From Acanthopleura granulata (lineage: Eukaryota; Mollusca; Polyplacophora; Chitonida; Chitonidae): a stretch of 64,000 nt of DNA. This document shows, piece after piece, positions 1 through 12,693 of this stretch. Under the pieces are notes generated by a model, which worked only from the letters and a program-made list of their open reading frames with translations, did not search any database and was not told the DNA's origin. Each line of letters starts with the position of its first letter. Position 1 is the first letter of the stretch. The translations under genes were made by a program, and so were the position numbers. The DNA is taken from assembly GCA_016165875.1 (NCBI GenBank), contig JABBOT010000004.1:8594889-8658888 (forward strand). Reading direction: 5' to 3'.

Positions 1-2565
1 CTAGGTGTATCTATACATGTAAGCGATAAAAAACTTATGTCTTCCAATATTTCACAAGTGTCTAAATTTGGATAAATTTTATATATCTCCACACTAATCA
101 GCATGTGTAATATAAATGTAAATTACTTCACTGTTTACTACTACCACTAAATAAAAATGGAAAATCACATATTGATTGCCTGACAAAATGGAGCCAGGGT
201 TTAAATATGTTGGACACTACCTGCTCTGAACGGCGAACCATAGCTTATCACAAGTGATATATTCAAAGGAGACCTGGCAGTTTTCCAGGAGTGCAGTCGC
301 TATTCAATTTAACAGACCTCAGGATAGTTTCTCAACTGATGATGGGCCCGTCGAGGCTGTTATGTGGCATGGCTAGGATTGAAATTCAACCTGGTTTAAC
401 CCATTCAAATAGGTGGTGGCATTATAACTGACAAGCATGGCAATATTGATCTGTTTCCATCTACAAGCACGCGTAATAGGGAATCCAGGAGAGACCATGT
501 GACTTCTAATCTTGCTCCACAGAAACGGTAGCATCTGTTGATTACGACACCACTGAATTAAATTTTAATGAAACCCACGCAGCCTTCTGCACACAAACAA
601 AATAACATAGCTTACCTTTCCCCGAATGCAAAATGTTACCAAACAAATATTAAACTCCTCATGGCAGAAAATGAAATGCAAAAGTAAATTTGGGGTATAT
701 TGTTAATTTATATATATGGGACCTTCACACTCCTTTCATACTCCAGATTATTCATTTTACCTGATTTCATCTCTCTCTCTGTTAAAGTTATTGAATATCA
801 TCACAATTTGTTACAATATACCCAGCAGAGCTGTATTATGAGAGAAGCACCCTCTGAGTAACATTTATAAATTGAATCTTTCCAAACCTTTCAGTTATTT
901 GTAGTTATTTTGAGCCTGTCTAATGTACCTCAGCTTTATAAAGTAGCCAATTAAAAAAACACAAACACACACGTTTTTCCTTCTGAAGGAAATATAAGTT
1001 AGAAGTAGTTTTGAAAACACTACATGCCAGTATCTGTATGTAGAAATGCATTTGATGTACAAAAAAATTCCAAATTTTACTCGGATACAAAAAAGTGACA
1101 AAGGAATCTTTAACGCAAGTACTACTGCCAGGAGTCTAATAATTGAGAACAGTTAAAGATTGAAACAAATAGCTGACATGTCTTGGGAAAATGGCATCAT
1201 TTCATTTCTTAAGTGATGTCACACAAAAAGACCGGAAAGCAATGAAGACAGATATGGGTTTGATCTATACAAAACAATTTAACTGACAAAAACTTAGTGG
1301 ACCAAGTATTTGTGCCACTTCCCAGTATCAAAATGGCTTTCAATTCAATTTCTTTAATGAGATGTTTTCGTCACTTTAGAGATGTAGGTGGACAGAGTAC
1401 TGTCAAAAAAGGTTCAAAGGGGTGGGAAAAATCCATCGCACCAGCCTGGGGTAAACTGCAGATATCTGCCTAGTTGGCCATTTACATCACCCTATGTCAA
1501 AGAATGTGTCCGTGGTAGAAAGCCTTAAAGACTCTCTGTCTTAGTCACAAGTCCCATGATCCCAAAGACATGAGTCACACAGAAACAGAGTTTGACATTC
1601 TGTCTGGTCAAGGGTTTAATGCAACATTCTCTTGTTAGTAAAGCTCAACTTTAGATCAGAAATGATGAAAAAGAGTCCAATTACATCAGTCTACAGAAGT
1701 GTAAAGATGGAAGCTTGAACATTTTGAGGCATTTGATGCCCAGTGAATAGAATCTTTTGGGGTCTCATGAGGAACACTATCATGCGATGAAAACTGCCAA
1801 GTATATGTGTGGGGATAATCAATTTCAAAACACTTTCAAACTCAGACACAGAGTTCATTTACTGGCAGTAGGTACTTAAAATTGATGAAGATTGAGTGGA
1901 TTCATGATATTAGCCAATGAAGTCCAACATGAAGAAAAAACCATTTCATTCACATCGCTTTTAATGTCATTAACTATAACGTATATAACATCAATCTCTC
2001 TCCATTTAGATTACCAGCTGCGATTAACATCTGGTAGCAATTGCCACAAATTACAATATACATGTGCATGGAGTTAAAAATTTTATGGGACATATACATG
2101 TTCATGTTCAAAATGCCCCAACAAAACAAACTTTTGTCCTGTTGTATAACGAACCCTTCTCATCATACAGTGAGTGTCTTATTCATGAGATGACCCTTAA
2201 CACCTGGATTCTGTCACTTACAGATTGATTAGTTTTTGACCTGGGAAAGTATGATTAAAATTTCAATCTGTTTTCCACTATCACTTTGTAGGGCAAATAT
2301 CATGTCACATGATGGCTGAATGTATTACTCTTCTTTACACAAGGGAGCATTTGAATCTATATCACTGTTGTGTACAGACCTACTATAAAGGTTAAATTGG
2401 GAGTATGGTCTCCAACAGACTTGTCTACTGACCATCTTTGCTATCCATCTTGGCACTTTATCTTGACCTATTAATGCCAATCTTCAATGATAGAAACTGT
2501 TCCATCCAAGATTTTACATGTAAATATTCATGAAAATTGGCTATTTTAGGTCACCCTTTCACAGC
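1..2565. other. Left flank, no supported gene
   Basis: This stretch lies beyond the stop codon of the minus-strand gene ending at 2566. It probably holds that gene's 3' untranslated region and then intergenic DNA. Short open stretches next to donor-like sites occur on the minus strand near 617-660 and 230-300, but they do not join in a common frame, so I do not call exons. No RNA gene or repeat was recognised here. Confidence 0.4.
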
Positions 2566-3271
2566 TCACTCAAAGAACTGACCAGGACAATAGTCCTGAT
2601 TGGCAGCTGAGACAAAAGGAGAGTAAAAATAGATCTGCACTGGGACTAGCCACTCCAGCAAACAGGAACAGTCATAGAAACTTTGTATGTTTTTGGATTG
2701 ATTACTTCTCTTCAAAGCTAAAGATCTGAGACATATGAGGCCTCTGTTAGGGCCCTCAGTAAGACCATTCTCAGGTCAGACTAATCAAAAAGTGTTACCA
2801 CTAGGGAATTTGGATACACTATCCACCATCACCAAGGATGGCCCTTTGTATGGCTGAATATCACCTGGGTGGGGCTCCCTTATGGTACGCATGTTGTGAT
2901 TAATGACAAGGGTACATGTGTGGCCCTGCCGACTGGGAACTGTGGGACATGGCAGACGGGGGTTGATGGATGAAAGCTGATCACATAAGGTTATCATATA
3001 TATCTCAGGAGATTGCTATTATTTCAAAATTGGTCAACATAAAAATGCACCACACCTTCATAAAGTACCAAAAAAATATTTTCTCACCCAATACAGGAAT
3101 TGTCCTTGGATCATCTACACGATGCACACACGTATGTATGTAAACACAGAATACCATATAACCACAGTACCGGTTATTACATTTTCATGCTGCATTAAAC
3201 ATCCAAGCATAAAATCTTGGTTTATGTCAAACTGATTATTTTTGCCTAGTGGTTTAATATGCCAAATAGTC

Positions 3272-3315
<44 letters not shown>

Positions 3316-6300
3316 CATACATACATATATATATATATGTTTACAGTGTATTATACAGAAAGTGTTAAGGATATAATGTCCAAAGGTCTAGCATCATATG
3401 TGTTCACAAAAGGCTGTATTATGATTTAAAAATTTATGAAGAATATCTGCTTTATTTAGTTTGGATATATTTTTGTTACAAATATAATGTCTTAAGGTGA
3501 AAACTCAAGCTAACCACAAGGGTTAATATCTACACAGTAAGTGTGAATGAAAGTGTTAATTCAGACATATGTACATATGAATTGCCACTTTAGTGGTGAC
3601 CATCATGAAGTGTGCTACTGATTGTTCTGGACAAATCTGCTGACCTGAGGCATCCACATATCTGACCTCTGACACAGGAATCCTCCGTCACATAAAGAAT
3701 AATTAGATCAATGCTGGAGTAATACAAGATAATTTATATGAGCTATGCCTCACATCCTTTGCTTCAAGTGGGCAACATTTCTCTGCGAAGCCAGCCCAGT
3801 GAAGAACTGTGGAAGCAACGTAATAAAAGCATGATGGTAAAGGAAAAGGATTAGCCAAAACGTCCAAAAGTAATGCTACCAATGCTATCAGATCATAATT
3901 AGTACGTGGACACTCCTGATGTTACTCCATCTCATCCTGTATCTGGCCTTAAAGATGTCTTCAAAAGATTAAGATTACCACTGTGGCCAAACCATTTGTT
4001 TATCATGGGTGCTGATAACAGAACAAGCAGGCATCTACGAAAGAGAAATGAAAATCAATCTTTGGCAACGTTATGGTGTATTTGTAGCTTCTGCAAATCC
4101 ACTGACACATTGCGGTTATTCTAGCTAGGGTTACAAAAACTGTCACACTGAGGGGGGACACAGCCGCAGTAAGGCTGAGGTATACCTTACTCTGAGGACA
4201 GAAACTGAGGTTGAGGAGCTACTGGTTCAGGAGGAAAATTCTGTGTCAATGGCCAATCGTGATCAGGAATCGCTTACCATGAAGGGAATTATCTTAAAGT
4301 TTGGTGAACAGCTCTTGTCCGAGATGTCTGAAGTCTTGTGTTCATTGCTTGAGGAGTTACCCAGGCTATTGCTATATTGGACTTACCATCAGCAGCAGCA
4401 GGTATTCCGGATTGCACACAAACACTAGCTAGATTGTGAACCAGGTAGGCTGCATTTGAATATATATATACTGCAACCTCGAACTGCTTTTGCCATATTT
4501 GTAAACTATTTATAATTTTATAATTCTACCTACAACATATTTATTGCAATTCTTAGCTTAGCGATAGACCAAGATTGCCAGCTTCAGAAGTGAAAAGATA
4601 TGCTCTAGCAGAAAGTCATTTTAGAGTAATTTTTTCTCTACTACATATCTGTGCCCTTCACTTTAAGTTAAGAATGCCCTCTGACTCATTATGATGGAAG
4701 CCAAAAAGACACACAAGAAAAACTCTTGCTGTCAGTAATTCTTACCTATTTTTAGTATCATAATAATTAGAAATATAAAATGTTCTATTTAAAGTGAGAA
4801 CCAGATAAAAAACAATGACTGATATCTAAATTCAAATATTTTATCCACAACAGAGAGACACAATCACTAACCTTGGAGTGAAGTGGTTTCAGACTTTAGA
4901 CTAAAATTGATATTCACAATTTTTAACTCTTATATGAATGCATTAAATCGATATAACTTGGAATGCTGACTCTATACTGTGGTATTAAAACTTCAGCCCA
5001 GTTTGAGCATCTAGATTTAAATAATTTGTTTGATAAAAAAGATTTAAAAAAAGACAGGTCCAAGGTCTCATGGTATACACTCATCATGTATTCTTCCATT
5101 TATATGCTGAGTCAATGTTGGGCCATACCCTACATAATAAATGTATATGTACCTTATAACAGCCCTATGCCATTTCATTAAAATAAAAATCAGTATCTAT
5201 ATGCAAAGATTACAGAAGAAAGAATCAGATTACTTTAAATCTTCAACCTTTTCAATCATTAAAACAGTTTCCAGATGGTAATTTATGCCTACAGTTATCG
5301 TAAAACTAAAGCCAAAAATGATTTGTTCAAGTCACCACAGGCATAAGCTTCATAAAACTAAAAGAATTATTTCTCTAGACCTTACATTTCTTCAAGAAAA
5401 TACTGAAATATTTCTTTCAGAGGTGGATGAAAAGGTTGAAGGATTAGGGTAATATAATAATTAATACATGTATAAATACCTAAAAAAGAACATCATCATT
5501 AAACAAGTTCAGACCTTAAAAGTCATTTCAGTTGCAATAATTATAAGTTACATGCAGATGCACGAGTTAATGTATATTTGACTGCCGATGCATAATCAAT
5601 AATCCAGAGACTGATCGATTAAGTTTATCGTCCTTGTTGACTGGTATGATTGAATGACTGATGATGCTTGATGATGATCACAACCAGTGTGCAAGTACCT
5701 TGTCCACATCAGTAATCCTGAATTACACGGAGCAAGTGTCACAGGTCTAGAACTCTGAGTTCGCCAATTCTGTGCATGCCCTTTTATAATCAATAACCAA
5801 CTATCAGCCAATAATAAAAGAGAATCACCAGCCTCCTTTAGGTAAATGCTGCGTAAACAATCCGTCTCACAGTTCTGACCTCAAGTGCCCTCCGAAATAC
5901 TTCAAGAGGCAAGAATCATTTCAGAGAGAGAGTCCATTCCTCATGGAAATCAAATTGTTCTTCTGGACATGGATAGATGTCCGTAGAATAAGCTAGCGGA
6001 TAGAGGGCAGACTGAGCCAGCTGCAAAGATAGGCCGTCCTGCAGTCTGAAGACAACAGTCCGATAGTGTTGGGAAATTAAACACAAGCCATACCATCAAG
6101 AATAAACATTTCCTGAATGACTCCATTGAGGCCTGAATCCCCATAGGAATTGGACCAACTCCTGAGACATAAAAGAAAGAAATAATGCACTTTACTGTTC
6201 ATTTGTAACCTGGTACCCAGTGGACGGGAAAGACTGCCACTGGACATAGGAATGTGCCTTGTTTTACTAAGATACAGTTACCTGTAATTTCTCACACAAA

Positions 6301-9300
6301 ACACCACGCTGACTCCTACTATGACAAATCAGTCTTGTACAATGAGAAGCCCTTGCTATGTAATTGATTTGGATTTCCAAACCATTTGCACTATTGATCT
6401 TCCTAGTACTCTTCAATCAAAAAAAAAAAAAATGGCCTGAAAGCTATTAATTACTGTTTTAGTTGAGGGTGCTTTATAACGCTTTCTGGGTTCATTCTAA
6501 AAATATTTAGTATAGAATGATTTAAAATTTCAGATCGAGCACCAAAAATATAGGTTTTATAATGTTTAGGATGGTATCTTACTTTAGGGAAGAGTCTTGT
6601 ATCCATATAACCGAGTACCATGTGTTATGGAAACATTCTTCAGTATAGCATACAAGCACACAGCAGAACAACAACAAACAAGCTCATATATAAATGCATA
6701 TATATGTGTGGAATTAAATCGCAACTGCACATTATATCTGCATGCTGTACTCCCCAGTTTTCAATTTGTGCAATGTAAATTTGACAATTAATATCAATCA
6801 AGATGAAAGAAACTTTCTTTTGTATTGTAATTTAGTCCAATTAATAGAATGAAAATCTTGATGCTATATTCTGAAGCAAATGGAACTCAAATATTAAATC
6901 TGACTTCCTATTCATACAAACCTGTTTACATAAATTAAAAAAAAAATGCCTAACAGTGCATAAAATGTCTCCAGGTTTCAATCAGTTCCAAAAAAAAGTG
7001 TGTTTACAGGAAAGTGCAGGCAGAGGTCTGTGATCTTGCGAAATTTTTTTCTTAAGGCCTGCAAATAACGTCCACATAACTATGTTCAAAAGAGGTACAA
7101 GTTTCATTACACTTGCTTAAAACAGAGATATCATCTTTACAGGCCTGTCACACTAAAGTGACCCCAATGACCTTTAAAAAATTGACTAATGAATCAGAAA
7201 GTAATGGGGTTCTTCTCAGTGCCTATCTCTATGTCCCACCTGGTAAACCTGGCCATAGTATAGATAGAATGTTTACAAACTGTGCAGACATGGACAATCC
7301 ACTAGACATCTTTATTTATCTGAATGGTGTTTCACATCGCATTCAAGAATAATTCACTTATATGACGGCATCCAGCAATATGGTGGGACGAAACCTGGCA
7401 GTGCTCTGGGGAACCCACAACCATTCACAGATTCTGTAAGATATGGACTAGTCCCCACTGTTATGAAAATGCTGCTAAGTTAATTTTGGCTAAAGGCTAT
7501 GAAAACTGCTTCTTGTTCAGAACATACACAATCATTTGAAATGTAAGTATGTATGGTTGGGCTGTTTGAAATGTATAAAATAATACCAGCAGCGTGGTGA
7601 TGAGTGTAAACTGTGAAAGTACTTCATGGATTTGGATGATACAGTCTTGTATTTCATATTTTACTTAAAATACATGGGTACGTAAAATAATCAGTTTGGT
7701 AAGAAATGTTGGTCAAAAATATGTGGATGTGAAGTTTTCACATTGTTATGAGGTTTTGGGTTGGGGACACTGATAATCATGGCAGCCATGGAAATACACA
7801 ACTGTTCATTGTCAGCTCTGTATCTATATCCAGGTTTATCATTGTAATGGTGAAAATCATCATATCTATATTTAAGCATCCACCAAGAATAAAAACTGAA
7901 AATGGAAAACACTTGGAGTTATAGCACCAACACGAAGTTCATACCTAACTATATAGTAGGTATCAAGGAAATAGCAATCTGGTAACCATAGCAACCATGG
8001 AAATAGATAAATGTGAGACATTTAACTGTACAGAGAAAACAAATGGAGTTGTGTCCAAGACGGCAAGTGAAATCTATTATTACAGTATATTTAGTGAAAA
8101 ATGTGATCTGGTTACCATGGCAACCATGGAAATGAACAAATGTGAGTCGCAACACACTGCAACACAAGTATTCACCAAGAATTAAAATTTAATACGGAAA
8201 AAGATTGGAGCTGTGGCCCAGACACAAGGTCAGTTAACTATACAGTACATGTACAGGGGAAAAGGTGAGCTGATTACTGAAGTAACTGTGGAAATGGACA
8301 AATGTGAGTCACGCCAAAATATCACATTTGTATCCATATAACTACCAAAAATTAAAATTACCCATGGAAAGCAACTGAGATATAGCAAAAAATATGGACG
8401 GATGGACGGAAAGATGAAAAGATAGGCAAAATCGCTATACCACAATACACTTCACCTAATGCTATAAATGTAAACCCTTCCCATGAAGGAAAATATCATG
8501 TCTGTACAGAAAATTTGTCAATTGTGTAAATGACTGATAATGTATATAACATGTGAACAGAACCTGACAAAATGCAGAGGTAGGTGAAAATAGATATGAC
8601 GTCCTTTTCTCAGCTCATAATCCACAAAAGAAGCAGTTAGAATTCTCACTGGAAATAGTGCAGGCATCCACTTCAGGCAAAGAAAGTTTGTAGCAATACA
8701 TTATATAACTATACATTGCTGTATCATGGGAATAGACCACTTACTGCAACCAATAATTCTGTCAAATGCTGTAACATGGATATACCCTATGGGGAGGGTC
8801 GAGGGTCAACAAATTTCTTAATTCATTATCATGGTATTTGCTGAATAATGACTGGTTACCACATATGCCATTATAGGGAATGGACGTTTTTAAATGACGT
8901 TCAATACATTACATACATTAGCTAATGACACATGCATGTATGTATGTTACCTTCAGATACAAGCATGAATTTGCTGAAGCCTCGAACATGACATCTATGT
9001 TTCTAAGTGATCGAATGCTATTACACTTTTGGTGACATACTTCATGCTGTTAAGACAAATCAAAGATAGCTATGTTTTCTGGTCAAAGAACCTTTGGGTC
9101 AAACATCTGGAATACAGCATGTTGTTCAGAGCGAATCTTTCATGAGGGAACATATGGATCCTTTAACAAACAAAGAAGACCAACAAACTTTGTATTAAAA
9201 TGAACAGGATTCTAGCAGATTGCTGAATTCACCTCAGGATTCGATGCAGGAAGGCTTGGCAGCATCAGGACAATGTTTTCTCAATGTGCATTGGCAGTGA

Positions 9301-11748
9301 TTCCATGTGTGACCTTCGTCTTCCAATGAATCCCAGTGCAATAATGGGAAAAGACTAATTGTTAAAAGGTCACCGAAAGCATTATACATGTGACATGTAT
9401 GTTTTGCGAGGATATATTTAAGAAGAACAAGCATAATCCAGAAAAGAGGATGAGACTGTAAATCATGATATATAATTTGTGTTCCCTACGTCATTGATTT
9501 TATTTTGGACATCAGCTGATAATTGGATGGTGCAATGATAAAAACTAAAAAGATGATCTCGCCTCTTATCAGTGTGAAATGAACATTCTTCTGAATTTAA
9601 ATATAATTTAAATGACACTCTGTTCATTTCCATTTCGATGTGCTGCAAATTAACTGCAACTGTCAGTGATCACCTCATGGTCACGTGGGTAGGACTTTGC
9701 CAACTAGTTCGTGACAGTTTCCAGGATATGGATTCATGTATTCAAAGGACATTCTGCAATGCATGTATGATGTAACCATATTCCTTACAGGCTACAACTT
9801 CAGAGTGGAAAAGTGTTGTAACACAGAACTTTAATACCACCCCTGCTCCACAAAGAGTGAGAAAAATGTGAATAATTATTCTGATGAACTGACAGAATGA
9901 ATATATGCATGGAGAGAAAGATGCCAATTATACTGATGTATACATTAGAGTGCTAACTTCACATTTTTCACCATCTGTGTATGCAAAGTATACTCTTGAC
10001 TTAAAACACTTTGGAACAGTAATAGTTTTTCTAATATCTGACATGAACTGATGACCAGATGTGTGACATAGGTGAATTACATACCTGTATACCAGAACGG
10101 TTTGTTGTCCTCTTGGATTATGACAGAGCAGAGAGAGGGCAATCTTCTCTCTGATTATAGGTTCCCGAAAATGTTTTCACATAAGATGTAGCATGAAACC
10201 AAAGAGATACTGAAGTATTATGTTTCTGAAAGCTATCCACAAGATTTTGCTACCGGCGTACTTCATAAGGTAGGCTTTATATACATGCATATCCAATTTC
10301 CTTCACCATTTCACACAAAATCTGACATGCTGGGTATATTCTTTTAAATCTTCAACTCGGTACAAAATGTTAATTTTTTGCAGTCTGTTTTGATCCTACA
10401 TAGAGCCACTGATTGAAAATAAACTGACCAATATTTTTCACATTGCACTGGGAAAATAAACCAAGGCTTGCTTACAAACCTTTTTAATCAATAGATTTCA
10501 CATGAAGAAGCTTGAAATTTTCTGAACAAATGAACCTATGCATTCATTTTGAATACATAACTATATTTAAATTGTCAATACACACACCTTTCACAGGTTT
10601 CAGACACTCTGGTGCTTTAGTAGTCTATACAGCTTTTACATATCTAGTCCATATATGTATGTCACATTTACCCAATATGCTAGACACCATATGCAAGAGT
10701 TTTAAGTGCATGTGACAAATCCACACCTGAACCAGGAAAAATAGTTCTCTTGCCTTGTCAACGGTCATGCCTACAATACTAGAAAGGTATACACCTTCTC
10801 TCTCCTTACAAGAATATTATGTCATTACTCACACGTCAATATGAAGATATAAACATTTGAAAAAGGAACCTGTTATGATCTACTGAACATTGTCCGTCAG
10901 ATGATTTATACATGCTCATACTGTTTTCTTTACACATCTACAGCTTAAAGTTACCTGTGTGACACAAGTGTAAATTAAGAGCAGCGTAATTATCACATGA
11001 AGAGTAAAAAGGTGTTCCCACGGAGATGGCAATTACATCATAACCTTGTCCAAATAACAATAACATCTGCCAGCAGCACTTGGTCAAAATGTTTTCACCT
11101 ACAGTGGAGGCGGGCTTAGACGTCAGAGGCAGAACAGACACATCCAGAAGCACAGAGCAACAAAATTCCACATCAGAGAATACTGCAGAGAATACATCCA
11201 GACTGGAAATGAAGAGAGGTTTGGAACAAAACATGTTATGATACTGCAAAATGATTTTAAATATTATAATTTTACTGAGTTGAACAATCACACCATGTCA
11301 CCAGCATGATATGCTGTATTTTACTGAAGCCTTTTACACGCTTGATTTTTTTCACCAAACTCTATTTACGTTTTAGTCATGATAAGTTAATTCTGAGGAG
11401 GAAATATCAAACTGCAGCCATATTTTAGAGGTCAACAGATGCCATTGTTACTTTATGTTATTGTGGATGATGCATTTCTGTAAACAAATACAAAGCTTCT
11501 GGTTGAGATCTGGTGAATGAATGCACACTTTGACACATGTATACTGATATGTCCTCAATCAAATTGGTGACTTCAAGATGACAGTCATCTATAATGAATT
11601 CAACACATGAGAGAATATGTGCTAGATGTACTTAAACTTTACCTTATCAATTACCTGTCAACAGCTGGTATTTCAACACTACAATTAAATTATACTTACC
11701 ACTAGAATTTTAACTGGCCTCAGGTGGGTACAATGCAGTATTTTAATA
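2566..11748 (-). CDS. Unrecognised multi-exon gene, C-terminal part
   Basis: I do not recognise this protein. Minus-strand exons, 5' to 3': 11748-11700, 11243-10955, 10770-10727, about 10160-10087, 6161-6094, 3806-3754, 3003-2799 and 2606-2566 (stop TGA at 2568-2566). Splice sites are canonical, and phases agree across the four junctions from 10087 to 2606 (2, 1, 0, 1). The 5' edge of the 10087 exon is uncertain: the sequence allows the 11243-10955 exon to join it directly at phase 1, or through the 44-base 10770-10727 exon at phase 0. Visible pieces are GQGYDVIAISVGTPFYSSCD in the 289-base exon, HNPRGQQTVLVYR, then SGLNGVIQEMFILD, HWAGFAEKCCPLEAKD, and near the end IREPHPGDIQPYKGPSLVMV. The protein ends DYCPGQFFE. 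It is rich in Cys, Leu and aromatics, with no obvious transmembrane run. The 5' end was not found; upstream exons may lie beyond the DEG/ENaC gene on the other strand. Confidence 0.6.
3273..3341. repeat. CA/TA microsatellite
   Basis: An uninterrupted run of CA dinucleotides is followed by TATATA and CATA repeats. It lies in the intron between the 3806-3754 and 3003-2799 exons of the unrecognised minus-strand gene. It is the source of a false Val-Cys-rich ORF on the minus strand. Confidence 0.9.
7345..7440 (+). repeat. Fragment of dispersed short element (family A)
   Basis: A truncated forward copy of the short element seen most fully at 23196-23415. Shared blocks are 'cacttatatgacggc' against 'cactcatacgacggc', followed by 'cctggca'. 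It lies in an intron of the unrecognised minus-strand gene. Confidence 0.6.
7700..8445. repeat. Imperfect tandem/dispersed repeat
   Basis: The block 'accatggcaaccatggaaat' followed by 'acaaatgtgag' recurs in diverged form near 7771, 7980, 8108 and 8271, spaced roughly 130-210 bases apart. Several copies are followed by a 'ccaagaattaaaat' motif. The right end carries 'ggacggatggacgga', a tail often seen on dispersed repeats in invertebrates. The short ORFs on both strands here are products of this repeat. Confidence 0.65.
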
Positions 11749-12693
11749 CTAGGATATCAAGTAATCAAAGTTTGTCGTCGGTTATTTATGTGAAATCAAT
11801 TCAGACATATTTGGTAGTTCACTATATAAGTCTGGTGTTCACACAAAAATATTAAGTCACTTGTATGGACACTTTTTAAAGAATTCCAAATACATGTATC
11901 TTGAATCAGTACTGACAGACTTGCAAACCTTTGATATTAATATAATAATATACATTTGCTTTTTCAAATTACGTCTTGTCAAGATTGACCATGGATCAGT
12001 TGTTTTGAAAAAGTTAATGATTGTACAGTGTTTATTGTGTGAAAAAAATTGTGATGATGTTTTCTTGACAACAGGTTAAACTATATTCTTTAATTATCAA
12101 TATAAAATGTTGATGTATTAATGTAGCAACTAATGCACAGGATGATTACATTCATGTGACACTCATGTAGAGAGGGACATAAAATGTATACAGCAAATTG
12201 ACTGAATCCATAGGTGCAATTTTCTCATTGGCAAAGATGATAAGTCTACATTTAATATCATAATAACAGAAACAATAGAATTCAATCAAATTTATGAACA
12301 TTGTAACATTCTGTGCTGTAACTCCAGGCAATTTTCTCTATGTCACTCTGAATCATCAGTAAATAACATGACAGGAACAGAAAGACTGTTGTCTTGGGAT
12401 ATACAGACATTGTTCAGTGAAAGAATCAGTGATAGAACTGCTTTGTAAAATTTGAAGAAATCTGTCACTGTGTGATTTGACCCTAGTAATCAAATACGAA
12501 AGGCAAACATGTAAGTAACTGCGAAGAAATTCATTCTGATGCTTTCAATATTTTGACTTTAAATGAGTCATGCTCAGGAGAAATGTGAATTTCTTCAGAG
12601 TTATTTTGCTTATTTATTATTACTTTAATTATTGCTTATAATAAAGGTAATCAGTGGATCAACTAGAACCATCAATCATCTGTAAATCTGTGC

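Noticed and set aside
5918..6050. Minus-strand open stretch (LQLAQSALYPLAYSTDIYPC...) after a good acceptor
   Set aside because: It looks protein-like, but its start phase does not fit the preceding exon (6161-6094), there is no usable donor, and skipping it gives a fully consistent frame to 3806. An alternative last exon is possible but unsupported.
7113..7352. 79-codon plus-strand ORF
   Set aside because: It runs into a family A fragment and sits in an intron of the minus-strand gene; no supporting motif.
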